A stretch of 64,000 bases of DNA from Zeimonas sp050187175 (GTDB lineage: Bacteria > Pseudomonadota > Gammaproteobacteria > Burkholderiales > Burkholderiaceae_E). Below, one piece after another: positions 26,259 through 34,052 of the stretch. Below the pieces are notes generated by a model. That model had not been told where the DNA came from and did not search any database. It was given only the letters and a program-made list of their open reading frames with translations. The translations under genes and the position numbers were made by a program. The DNA lies in the NCBI GenBank assembly GCA_050187175.1, contig JBFWXS010000023.1, forward strand, positions 1 through 64,000, in the 5' to 3' direction. The stretch's first letter is position 1; each line of letters begins with the position of its first letter.

Positions 26259-26866
26259 AGATCTATTTTTCTCCAACCTCGCCGTTCGTCCGCAAATGCC
26301 TGGTGGCCGCGGAGGAGCTGGGACTGGGCGGCAGGATCACGCTGCTGCCGTCCAATGCCCATCCGATAGACCGCGATGCTGGCATTCTGCCCACGAATCC
26401 GCTCGGGAAGGTTCCCACCTTCGTGACCGAAGACGGGCAGGCGCTCTACGACAGCCGCGTGATCTGCGAGTACCTCAACGAGCGTGCGCAAGGTTCGCTG
26501 TTTCCAGCCGCAGGCCCTTCCCGCTGGGCAACGCTCACCCGGCAATCGCTGGGGGACGGCATGATGGACGCCGCACTGCTGGCACGCTACGAGGACGCGC
26601 TGCGACCGGAACCCATCCGCTGGCCCGAATGGAGAGCCGCGCAACTGGACAAGGTCAGCACGTCGCTCGCAGCGCTCGAGAACGAGCAGACGGCCCCGCG
26701 CGGCGGATCGGACATCGGCTCAATTGCCGTCGGCTGCGCGCTTTGGTATCTGGATCTGAGGTTCCGCGATATCGGCTGGCGGCAGCATTACCCGGCCACC
26801 GCGCAGTGGTACGCTGAATTCGGGAAACGAGAATCCATGATGCGAGTCTGGTCGCTCGAATCATGA
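26255..26866 (+). CDS. Glutathione S-transferase family protein
   Basis: A 203-residue GST. The N-terminal thioredoxin-like half opens with KIYFSPTSPFVRKCLVAAEELGL and has the cis-Pro segment NPLGKVPTFVTEDG and DSRVICEYL, where glutathione binds. An all-alpha C-terminal domain follows. CAGGAG precedes ATG 26255, which overlaps the FAD gene stop. As the last gene of the Rieske operon it may remove glutathione adducts or isomerise a ring-cleavage intermediate. Confidence 0.92.
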   Translation: MKIYFSPTSPFVRKCLVAAEELGLGGRITLLPSNAHPIDRDAGILPTNPLGKVPTFVTEDGQALYDSRVICEYLNERAQGSLFPAAGPSRWATLTRQSLGDGMMDAALLARYEDALRPEPIRWPEWRAAQLDKVSTSLAALENEQTAPRGGSDIGSIAVGCALWYLDLRFRDIGWRQHYPATAQWYAEFGKRESMMRVWSLES

Positions 26867-26904
26867 GCCGCGCGCTCGATGATGCAGCGCCGCGCGGTAC
26901 TCGG

Positions 26905-27255
26905 TTACTCGTGCTGCAGAATGTTCACCAGCCTGCCCAACGGATCCCGTACATAGAAACGGCGCACGCCCCACGGCTCCGACACCGGGCCGTACTCGAT
27001 CGGCACGTTCGCGCGCCTGACCCGATCCAGTGCCTCCGACAGGTCGTCGACCTCGATCGAAAGATCCGGCAGCGGTGTATCGGAGCCGCCCTGGCTGCCG
27101 AAGCTGACCTGCACGGTCATTCGCTCCGTGCCGACATAGGTACGCAGCCAGCCGTGATCCATGCCCAGGTCCAGGCCGAGGATCTGCCGGTAGAAGGCGT
27201 CCGCGGCCGATGGGTCGGCAGCAGCGATGTTCGCAACGATTCGTTTGATCTTCAT
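26905..27255 (-). CDS. VOC (glyoxalase) family protein
   Basis: A 116-residue VOC protein: IKRIVANIAAADPSAADAFYRQILGLDLGMD forms the first unit and FYVRDPLGRLVNILQHE the second. GGAGAGG lies upstream of ATG 27255. It converges on the GST gene and follows the AadA-like gene in the same direction, separated by a 4 x 15-bp tandem repeat. Confidence 0.88.
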   Translation of the reverse strand: MKIKRIVANIAAADPSAADAFYRQILGLDLGMDHGWLRTYVGTERMTVQVSFGSQGGSDTPLPDLSIEVDDLSEALDRVRRANVPIEYGPVSEPWGVRRFYVRDPLGRLVNILQHE

Positions 27256-27274
27256 TCGATCCTCTCCAGCCAAA

Positions 27275-27334
27275 GAGTGCCTCTCCCCTGAGTGCCTCTC
27301 CCCTGAGTGCCCCTCGCCTGAGCTCCCCTCACCC
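27275..27334. repeat. 4 x 15-bp tandem repeat at the end of the AadA-like gene
   Basis: Units at 27275, 27290, 27305 and 27320. The first two are identical (GAGTGCCTCTCCCCT) and the others carry two to four changes. The last unit covers the stop codon of the AadA-like gene at 27329-27331. The array fills most of the 73 bp between the two genes. Confidence 0.92.
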
Positions 27335-28153
27335 GTCGGACGCCTCGCCCGCTCCGGCAGCCTCACCCGAACGGATCCGCTCGATCACTGTTCTGGCGTA
27401 GCGCACGAACGCGGCCACCCGCTCCGGGCGGTCGGCCAGGCCATCCGCCGCGCTGCCCAGATAGGCGGCCCGCGCCATCGACAGCACAGCCCGATGCTCG
27501 TCGGGCACGCGTTCCAGCGCCCATGCGGCGGCGGCCTCCTTCGATGCAATGGCCCCCGTCGCCAGGCTGAACCAGATGCGAGCGAGGGCCAGCACTACGT
27601 TTCGTTCGTCACCCTGCCAGTCCGCTTGCTCGTTCCAGTGAGCCACGGTATCGCGCAGCGCCGTGACGAGGTCCGCGACAGGAACCGGATCGAACAACGT
27701 GGAGGCCGGCGGCCCCAAGAGGTTCAGGCTGTGCTTTCTCGCCTTCGTCAGCAGGATCGCGAGATCGTGATCCACAGTGGCGGGTTCGATGCGGCCGGCC
27801 TGCAAGTCATGCCGCAGCCACTCGCCGAACTGCATCTCGCGCAGAGGCGGATACCGCCAAGGCACGACCTCTTCGTGAACAATCAGCGTGACTTCGAGCG
27901 CGCGGCGTGTCGCATCGGTGCCTGGCCACGCGGAGATCGACATCAGATCCTTCATCAACGCACGCCGGACTGGCTCATCCAGCGGAGCGCCGACAGTCAC
28001 CAGCAGATCGATATCGCTGTGCGGCTTCAGTCCTCCGTCGACCGCGGAACCGAACAGATGAACAGCGCGCAGGCTGCCTGCCAGATTGCGTTCGAGCACG
28101 GCAAGCGCATCTGCGAGCTGCCGGGCGATCGCGGCTGGCGCTGACGTGTTCAT
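27329..28153 (-). CDS. AadA-like aminoglycoside (3'')(9) nucleotidyltransferase
   Basis: A 274-residue ANT(3'') family protein, expected to adenylylate streptomycin and spectinomycin. The nucleotidyltransferase motif LFGSAVDGGLKPHSDIDLLV contains the catalytic Asp pair; further AadA hallmarks are VPWRYPPLREMQFGEW, the segment EPATVDHDLAILLTKAR and DWQGDERNVVLALARIW. Length and colinearity match AadA throughout, so the enzyme looks intact. Base composition resembles its neighbours and no attC-like site or integrase was noticed, so it appears to be a chromosomal gene and not a cassette. Resistance is inferred, not shown. Confidence 0.9.
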   Translation of the reverse strand: MNTSAPAAIARQLADALAVLERNLAGSLRAVHLFGSAVDGGLKPHSDIDLLVTVGAPLDEPVRRALMKDLMSISAWPGTDATRRALEVTLIVHEEVVPWRYPPLREMQFGEWLRHDLQAGRIEPATVDHDLAILLTKARKHSLNLLGPPASTLFDPVPVADLVTALRDTVAHWNEQADWQGDERNVVLALARIWFSLATGAIASKEAAAAWALERVPDEHRAVLSMARAAYLGSAADGLADRPERVAAFVRYARTVIERIRSGEAAGAGEASDG

Positions 28154-28205
28154 GCGCCTCGCCTCGACAAAGCCGTCGCGCCCGCTGCAAGGCCGCCCGG
28201 CGGCA

Positions 28206-28799
28206 CTACGGAATCCAGCCCGGCAGTTCCGATGCCTGCCGGATCCAGCTCGCCACGAGCTGCTCGTCGAGCTCGTCGTGTTCGTGAATGTCGAGGTAGC
28301 GGGTGTTCTTGTCCTTGGACGGGCCGGGAGGCAGAGGCTGCAGCGACGCGCCGCGAAAGAAGGTCACCTTGATGTATCTCGTGAAGCAGTGAAAAGCAAG
28401 GAACCAGCCCTTTCCCTCGACCCCGTAGAACGGCGAATTCCATCTCACCGCCTTGCGAACCTCAGGCACGGTACGCACGATGAGCGCATCCAGGCGGCGC
28501 CCGGCTTCGCTCTTCCAGCCCGGCATGGCCGCGATATAGGCCTGCACCGGGGCATCGCCGTCCGCCTTCGCGATCTGCGGATTTCCACCTGAGAGCAGGA
28601 TCGTTCCGGCTGTCGTTGCGGCTTTGGCAGCTTTCGCCACGCCCTTCGTGGCGCTCTCATCCGGGCCTTTCCGCGCGCTCTTCCGGACGCCGTTCTCCGC
28701 CCTGCTCCCAGCCGTCCGTCCGGTCGTCTTCCTGGCTGCCGTCTTCCTGGCTGCCGTCTCCGCAGCTCCCGCCGACTTTCCTGATCGTCCGCTGCTCAT
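28206..28799 (-). CDS. DUF1801-domain protein with a basic Ala/Lys-rich N-terminal tail
   Basis: A 197-residue protein in two parts. Residues 1-65 are low-complexity and basic (AARKTAARKTTGRTAG and KGVAKAAKAA), like histone H1-type tails. Residues about 80-197 form a DUF1801 (YdhG-like) domain, with the landmarks MPGWKSEAGRRLDALI, VRWNSPFYGVEG and YIKVTFFRGASL. ATG 28799 has GGGGGAA upstream. The tail suggests nucleic-acid binding. A 15-bp direct duplication (28726-28740 and 28741-28755) lies in the tail coding region. Confidence 0.75.
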   Translation of the reverse strand: MSSGRSGKSAGAAETAARKTAARKTTGRTAGSRAENGVRKSARKGPDESATKGVAKAAKAATTAGTILLSGGNPQIAKADGDAPVQAYIAAMPGWKSEAGRRLDALIVRTVPEVRKAVRWNSPFYGVEGKGWFLAFHCFTRYIKVTFFRGASLQPLPPGPSKDKNTRYLDIHEHDELDEQLVASWIRQASELPGWIP

Positions 28800-28838
28800 C
28801 ACGCGTTCCCCCGAGAGGCACCCATCCACCCGCGCCAC

Positions 28839-29717
28839 TCATCCGCCCTTGCCGGGCGCTCCCGCCCACCATCCGCTCATCAGGCCCGCGGGCTTCTGCG
28901 GCGCACTCACACGCGCACAAGTTTCCCACGCATCGACGGGCACCCCCAGCCCGGCGAATACGCCGTAGCCGTCGCCGGCGCGGATACCCTCGCCGGCGTA
29001 CAGGCTTTCGCCGGCACGGACGGCGCAGTTCGCGCTGATGAGCCCGCCGGCCTTGATGCCCCAACCGGCCTCCAGATGCAGCGCGCCGCGCACCGAACCG
29101 CCGGCGACGATGCCCTGGTCGACGCGCAGGTTCGCCGCTGCCGTGAGGTCGCCGCCCACGTGCAGGCTTCCCGTGCAGTGCAGTTCTTCTTCGCTGTGCA
29201 GATCGAGGCCGACGAAGGCGCTGCTGCCCAGCCGCAGCCGGCCGCCGCAGCGCAGATCCCAGCCGCTGCGCAGCTTGCCCGCGCAGCGCAGGTCGCCCGC
29301 CGATTCCACGCCCCAACCGGCGCGCAGGTCGCCGGCGACGTCGATCCGGCCGTCGGCGCGCACATTGCCGGCAACACGCAGGTCTTCGCCGACGATCAGA
29401 TCGCCGCTGACGCGGACGCCGCCGCCGACCCGCAGGCTGCGGCCGACGTGGATCCTGCCGTCGACCTCGACGCTGCCGCGGACCTCGAGCGTGCCGGCGA
29501 AGACGACGGCGTCGGCGTCGATCGCGTCGACCACGCGCAGCTCAGCGGTGGGGCCGAACTGCTGCAGCAGCCAGCAGGCGTCGCCGGCGCGGCCGGCAGC
29601 CACCATCGTGTCCAGCAGTTCCTGGTAGTTGCCGCCTTCCTCGAATTGCCGGACGAACCAGCGGTATCCATCGGTGCAGGGACGTTTCGCCCTGACGAAG
29701 CTTCTGGTGAGAACCAT
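28839..29717 (-). CDS. Bactofilin-like/polymer-forming repeat protein
   Basis: A 292-residue protein. A short N-terminal helical part (RWFVRQFEEGGNYQELLDTM and DACWLLQQFGP) precedes about 170 residues of short repeats of the pattern [small]-G-x-[L/I/V]-x-[A/V], such as VRGSVEVDGRIHVGRSLRVG and RVAGNVRADGRIDVAGDLRA. Such repeats predict a right-handed parallel beta-helix of the bactofilin/LbH type, able to form filaments or a scaffold. There is no signal peptide or membrane segment. ATG 29717 is a weakly supported start; the frame is open to 29975, but that part is compositionally unlike protein. Confidence 0.65.
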   Translation of the reverse strand: MVLTRSFVRAKRPCTDGYRWFVRQFEEGGNYQELLDTMVAAGRAGDACWLLQQFGPTAELRVVDAIDADAVVFAGTLEVRGSVEVDGRIHVGRSLRVGGGVRVSGDLIVGEDLRVAGNVRADGRIDVAGDLRAGWGVESAGDLRCAGKLRSGWDLRCGGRLRLGSSAFVGLDLHSEEELHCTGSLHVGGDLTAAANLRVDQGIVAGGSVRGALHLEAGWGIKAGGLISANCAVRAGESLYAGEGIRAGDGYGVFAGLGVPVDAWETCARVSAPQKPAGLMSGWWAGAPGKGG

Positions 29718-30158
29718 CGGATGACTCGTGCAAGATGCGCCGCCGCGAACGGGTCGCGGCGCTTCGGTCGCAGCGTGCGCGGGCTCGATCAGGTCCTCGA
29801 TGGAGGGGGATGAACCCCGCGCGGCTGCACTCGGGCAAGGTGCGCTGCTCGAGCGCGCCCTGGGCAGGCTGCCGTGCGGAGGGGCGGGGATCAGTCCCGG
29901 CGCCGGCCCCGCACGGCCTGCGGAAGCACGGCCGCGGCCTCTGCAATCGCAAGCGCCTGCACGGATGCCGTGCACGGCAGCGATGATCGACGCGTTCCGA
30001 TGCGGCCCACGCAGCAGCCCGCGTCGCGCGACGCGTGCGGGAACTGACGGAGGCGGCTGAACTGCATGGAAGCGGAGCTGTGACGATTTACCGACCTTGG
30101 ATTATAGGCCGGAGATCGAAACGCCGAGTCCCGCTGAGTCCCGCCGAGTACGCCGAAG
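29718..30158. other. Gene-free interval
   Basis: This 441-bp GC-rich stretch lies between the repeat-protein gene and the amidohydrolase gene. Several frames are open because of base composition, but none has a recognisable product or a convincing ribosome-binding site. No hairpin of note was seen, apart from short direct repeats of CCCGCTGAGT type near 30130. Confidence 0.5.
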
Positions 30159-31268
30159 TCAGCCGCTGGAACCGGGGCCGGAGTCAGCCGCCAGAACAGG
30201 CGTCGCTGCTTCTTCTTCGGGCACCCCCAACCACCGGCATGCGTTCTTCCAGAACAATCGCGAGCGCAGCGGCTCGCCGAGCGACATCGCTTCGATGCGG
30301 CCGACCGGGTCGCGGTCGCGGATCCGGAACGGGTAGTCGGAGCCCAGCAGCACCTGCGTCTCGCCGAACAGAGCGATGGCGACGGCGATCGCCCGCTCGT
30401 CATAGAGCAGGCTGTCGACGTAGAAGCGCCGCGCCGCTTCCAATGGAGCGATGCGCATCGACTCGCGCACCTCGGGTATCGCCGTCCAGCCATGCTGCAG
30501 CCGCGGCAGCAGCGCGCTCAGGGTTCCGCCGCCGTGGCTGAACGCGATGCGCAGTTTCGGATGGCGGTCCAGCACGCCGCCGGTCAGCAGCGAGGCCGCG
30601 GCCAGCCCGGTTTCGGACGGAAACGCCAGCAGCTGCTGCAGCTGCTTGGGACCGACGACCCGGTCGAGGCCGGTCGGCCGCAGCGGATGCACGAACACGG
30701 CCGCATCCAGCTCGGCCACGGCCGCCCAGAACGGCGCGAAGCGTTCGCCCCCTATCGGCGCGCCGTTGACGCTGCCCGCGATCTCGACTCCGGACAGGCC
30801 CAGCGTGCCGACGATGTGGTGGAGCTCGTCGATGGCCGCGCCGATATCCTGCAGCGGCACGGCGCCCAGCCCGAAGAAACGCCCCGGGTAAGCCGCGACC
30901 ATCGCCGCGATCTCTTCGTTGATGAATCGCAGCAGCCGCGCGGCATCGGTGGGATCGAGCCAATACGACAGCAGCTCGGGCATCGGCGACAGCACCTGCG
31001 CTCCCACCGACTGCTCGTCCATGTCGGACAAGCGCAGCGCGCCGTCCCAGGCCCGGTCGCTGACCGTGCGATAGATCTTGCCGCCTATCATCACGTGCCG
31101 CCGGCACGAATCGGCCTGCTCCATGCTCGGCCACGAGGCCGCACCCTTGCCGCCCAGGTAGGCGGGAAAGCGTCCTGGCACGACGTGGGTATGGACGTCG
31201 ATCGCGCAGAAAGGGCAACGCATCGACGCGGCCGTGCCGGCGGCGGCGCGGGAAACGGATTCAAGCAT
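30159..31268 (-). CDS. Amidohydrolase-2 (ACMSD-like decarboxylase) family protein
   Basis: A 369-residue TIM-barrel metalloenzyme. Metal ligands are in IDVHTHVVPG (H-x-H), the central His in FVHPLRPTG, FSHGGGTLSALL and the catalytic Asp in LLGSDYPFRI. The closest family pattern is 2-amino-3-carboxymuconate-semialdehyde decarboxylase, which removes a carboxylate from a ring-cleavage product. This fits the ring-cleavage genes in the same operon. ATG 31268 is used; an internal ATG at residue 16 just before CPFCAIDVHTHV is also possible. It is the last gene of the operon. Confidence 0.88.
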   Translation of the reverse strand: MLESVSRAAAGTAASMRCPFCAIDVHTHVVPGRFPAYLGGKGAASWPSMEQADSCRRHVMIGGKIYRTVSDRAWDGALRLSDMDEQSVGAQVLSPMPELLSYWLDPTDAARLLRFINEEIAAMVAAYPGRFFGLGAVPLQDIGAAIDELHHIVGTLGLSGVEIAGSVNGAPIGGERFAPFWAAVAELDAAVFVHPLRPTGLDRVVGPKQLQQLLAFPSETGLAAASLLTGGVLDRHPKLRIAFSHGGGTLSALLPRLQHGWTAIPEVRESMRIAPLEAARRFYVDSLLYDERAIAVAIALFGETQVLLGSDYPFRIRDRDPVGRIEAMSLGEPLRSRLFWKNACRWLGVPEEEAATPVLAADSGPGSSG

Positions 31269-31292
31269 GGCGGCTGTTTCTCGGGCGATTCG

Positions 31293-32291
31293 CTACTTCA
31301 GCGCGGGAAAGACCCGGGTACTCAAGTCGAGATCGGTGTTCAGCAGCCCGTTCGTCTTCATCATTGCCGCGAGATTCTGCAGCGTCGCCAGCACCTCGGC
31401 GTCGATGGTCGAGCTGTTCGGCAAGATCGGTACGTTCTCGAGAATCTCGGGCTTCATCTTGGTGACGTCGGTCATCATCGATCTGAACTCGAGGCTCTTG
31501 TTGTTTCCATTGATCCAGTCGGCGCCTTTGGCCAGCGCCCGTGCGAACGCGAGCACTGCTTCCGGCCGCTGCTGGATCATCTGCTGCGTCACCACGTAGC
31601 CGGCGGCCCGGCCGCCGCTCAGCACGGTCCGGAACGGCCAGCCGAGCGCGTCCATGTCCGGGTCGCGCAGCGCGGCGGACAGGAAGGGATTGGAAGCGAA
31701 GATGACGTCGACCTGGCGCGTCTTCAGCGCGTCGATCATCAGCGGGAACTGCACTTCGCGATAGTTGACCTTGTCCGGATTGCCGCCGGTCGCGCGTATC
31801 CATTCGCGGGCCAGCAGCCACTGGATATTGAAGCGCGCGCTGACGCCAACCGACTTGCCTTCGAGGTCCTTGCCGGTCTTGAAGCTGCTCGACGCGAGCT
31901 TGACCAGGCCGGCATTGTCCGGTGGCGTGCCGGGCCGGTCGGTGCGGTTGCCGACGGCGATCAGCTTGATGTCTATGCCCTGCTGCATCGCCTGGTAGGC
32001 GCTGGGCAGATTGGTATAGACCACGTCGTAGGCGCCGGCGACCAGCCCGGGGATGCCTATGGCGCCGGTCACACCCGTAGTGGTCACGACATTCAGCCCT
32101 TCGGCGGCGAAGTAACCCAGCTTCTGAGCGGCATGGAACGCGCCGGCATCGAGGATGGGGATGATGTTCGCCCGTATCGTGACCGGCTGTGCGGCTTGCT
32201 GCGCGCCGGCTCCGAGCGGCGCCGCGAGCAGGGCCGAGGCGAACGATACGGCAAGGACCGCAGCGCGGCGGTGGCGGTTGAAGTTCAGCAT
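31293..32291 (-). CDS. NMT1/SsuA-type ABC transporter substrate-binding protein
   Basis: A 332-residue periplasmic protein with a signal peptide (basic NRHRR start, cleavage near GAGAQQ). The opening IRANIIPILDAGAFHAAQKLGYFAAEGLNVV is typical of nitrate/sulfonate/thiamine-precursor binding proteins. It is expected to bind the aromatic substrate of this operon. It lies between the downstream permease and the amidohydrolase genes. Confidence 0.9.
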   Translation of the reverse strand: MLNFNRHRRAAVLAVSFASALLAAPLGAGAQQAAQPVTIRANIIPILDAGAFHAAQKLGYFAAEGLNVVTTTGVTGAIGIPGLVAGAYDVVYTNLPSAYQAMQQGIDIKLIAVGNRTDRPGTPPDNAGLVKLASSSFKTGKDLEGKSVGVSARFNIQWLLAREWIRATGGNPDKVNYREVQFPLMIDALKTRQVDVIFASNPFLSAALRDPDMDALGWPFRTVLSGGRAAGYVVTQQMIQQRPEAVLAFARALAKGADWINGNNKSLEFRSMMTDVTKMKPEILENVPILPNSSTIDAEVLATLQNLAAMMKTNGLLNTDLDLSTRVFPALK

Positions 32292-32362
32292 GGCAGGTCT
32301 CCTCTTGTCTGGCGCTCAGTACGAATCGGGAAAGAAGGCGGTGGCGCCAACCGCCATGGCGG

Positions 32363-33142
32363 CTATCGCGCGATCGGCGCGTGCCAGAACAGCAGGCTGC
32401 GCTCGACCCATGCGAATACCCAGGTCAGGCACAAGCCGATGACCGCGACTATCACCAGCCAGGCGAAGGTCTGCGTCAGCCGGAACGAGCGCTGCATCGA
32501 AACGAGCTGGTCGCCCAGCCCGCCCGTGCCGGCCAGCATCTCCGACAGCACGACGACCACCAGCGCGATGCCCAGGCTCACCCGCATGCCCGCCAGAATG
32601 TGCGGCAGCGCCGCCGGCAGCACGATGCGGCGGATCGTCTGGCCGCGCGAGAAGCCGAACGTGCGTCCGGTATCCAGCAGCACCCGGTCCACGCCGCGCA
32701 CGCCCTGCACGGTACTGACCAGCACCGGAAACAAGGCCGCCAACGCGACGATGGTCAGCTTCATGCTCGCTCCCAGCCCCAGCAGCAGCATCAGCGGCGG
32801 CAGCAGCGCCGGCTTGGGCGTGGCGCGCAGAAACTCGGTCAAGGGCTCCAGCAGCGCATAGGCAGCGCGTGAGGTCCCCATCAGCAGGCCCAGCGCGAGC
32901 GCGATGCCGCAGCCGATGAAGTATCCGGTGAAGAAGGTGCCCAGCGTCTGCAGCAGCGGCTCGGCGAAGCTGCCCGACGCGATCAGACCGTAGACCTCCT
33001 GCAGCACGGTCGACGGCGCCGGCACGAACACGCGATTGACCATGCCCGCGCGGCTCATCGCCTCCACGATCAGCAGCAGGGCCGCCAGGAAGCCCAGGCC
33101 CGGCGCGATCGCGGCGACGGCTCCCTGAGATTTAAGACGCAT
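32363..33142 (-). CDS. SsuC/TauC-type ABC transporter permease (second)
   Basis: A 259-residue inner-membrane permease with about six hydrophobic segments. The EAA region is LLDTGRTFGFSRGQTIRRIVLPAALPHILAGMR. It overlaps the end of the ATPase gene by 11 bp. It is clearly different in sequence from the other permease of the operon (34052-34885), so the membrane part may be a heterodimer. Confidence 0.91.
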   Translation of the reverse strand: MRLKSQGAVAAIAPGLGFLAALLLIVEAMSRAGMVNRVFVPAPSTVLQEVYGLIASGSFAEPLLQTLGTFFTGYFIGCGIALALGLLMGTSRAAYALLEPLTEFLRATPKPALLPPLMLLLGLGASMKLTIVALAALFPVLVSTVQGVRGVDRVLLDTGRTFGFSRGQTIRRIVLPAALPHILAGMRVSLGIALVVVVLSEMLAGTGGLGDQLVSMQRSFRLTQTFAWLVIVAVIGLCLTWVFAWVERSLLFWHAPIAR

Positions 33143-34052
33143 GGCTGCTGCCTTCCGCGCGTGCGCCGCCTTCGCCTCGTGCGCCCTTATCGGGCCGTGC
33201 GCTGCCGTCGGGCCGCGCCAGAAGCTCGCCGAGCAGCTGCTGGCCGTGCTCGCGGAAACGCGGCTCCGATTTGGTCAGCACCGGATCGCGCGGCCGCGCG
33301 AGTTCGATCGGTACGATGTTCGACACCAGCGTCGGTCTATGGCTCAGAACGACCACCCGATCGGCAAGCAGCACCGCTTCGTCGACGTCGTGCGTCACCA
33401 TCACGACGGTGAAGCGCCTGGCCTCCCACAGCCTGAGGATCAGCGCATGGAGGTCTAGCCGCGTCAGCGCATCGACCGATGAGAAGGGCTCGTCCATCAT
33501 CAGCGCGGTCGGCTCGGCGGCAAGCGCGCGGGCAATCGCGACGCGCTGCTGCATGCCGCCCGACAGCTGCCACGGGTAGTGATGGGCGAACTCCTCGAGG
33601 CCGACCTGCTGCAGCTGCTCGCGGCAGCGGTCGTGCGTCTCGCCGCGGCTCAGCTTCATGCGCTGCAGGCCGACGGCGACATTGGCTTCGACCGTCATCC
33701 AAGGCAGCAGCGAACGCGCGTACTGCTGGAACAGGTAGACCATGTGTGCCGGCTGGCCGGTGATGTCGCGCCCGCCGAGCAGGATGCGGCCGGTGGTGGG
33801 CGTCACCAGGCCGGCGATGATCTGCAGCAGCGTCGATTTGCCGCAGCCGCTGGGCCCGACGATGCCCAGGAACTCGCCGGCCTGCACTTCCAGGCTGACC
33901 GAATCGATCGCGGTCAGCGGCGCACTGCCGGCACCTTGAAAGACCTTGCCGATCCGCTGCACCGACAAGGCCTGGCCCAGCCGCTCGCCAACCGGGCTTG
34001 CCGAGCCTGCCGGCACTCTTTCCATGCTCGCCACGCTTGCGGACGCTTGCAT
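33132..34052 (-). CDS. SsuB/TauB-type ABC transporter ATP-binding protein
   Basis: A 306-residue ATPase. Walker A is GPSGCGKSTLLQ, the signature is LSGGMQQRVAIARALA, and Walker B is ALMMDEPFSSVDALTR. The sulfonate/nitrate type is recognised from the FQQYARSLLPWMTVEANVA block. The C-terminal 25 residues are low-complexity (repeats of ARG/ARA/DG). ATG 34052 shares one base with the stop of the first permease (TGATG). Confidence 0.91.
   Translation of the reverse strand: MQASASVASMERVPAGSASPVGERLGQALSVQRIGKVFQGAGSAPLTAIDSVSLEVQAGEFLGIVGPSGCGKSTLLQIIAGLVTPTTGRILLGGRDITGQPAHMVYLFQQYARSLLPWMTVEANVAVGLQRMKLSRGETHDRCREQLQQVGLEEFAHHYPWQLSGGMQQRVAIARALAAEPTALMMDEPFSSVDALTRLDLHALILRLWEARRFTVVMVTHDVDEAVLLADRVVVLSHRPTLVSNIVPIELARPRDPVLTKSEPRFREHGQQLLGELLARPDGSARPDKGARGEGGARAEGSSHAS

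Noticed and set aside
27275..27334. A CRISPR-like array
   Set aside because: The units are contiguous 15-mers without spacers, so it is a tandem repeat; no cas genes are present.
27329..28153. The AadA-like gene as a recently acquired integron cassette
   Set aside because: No integrase, attC-like dyad or composition shift was seen around it.
29718..29975. An N-terminal extension of the bactofilin-like protein up to 29975
   Set aside because: The residues are Arg/Pro/Ser-rich with no structure, and no ribosome-binding site precedes the earlier start.
30492..32861. A 789-codon rightward open frame across the amidohydrolase, binding-protein and permease genes
   Set aside because: It crosses three genuine genes on the other strand and shows no conserved motif.
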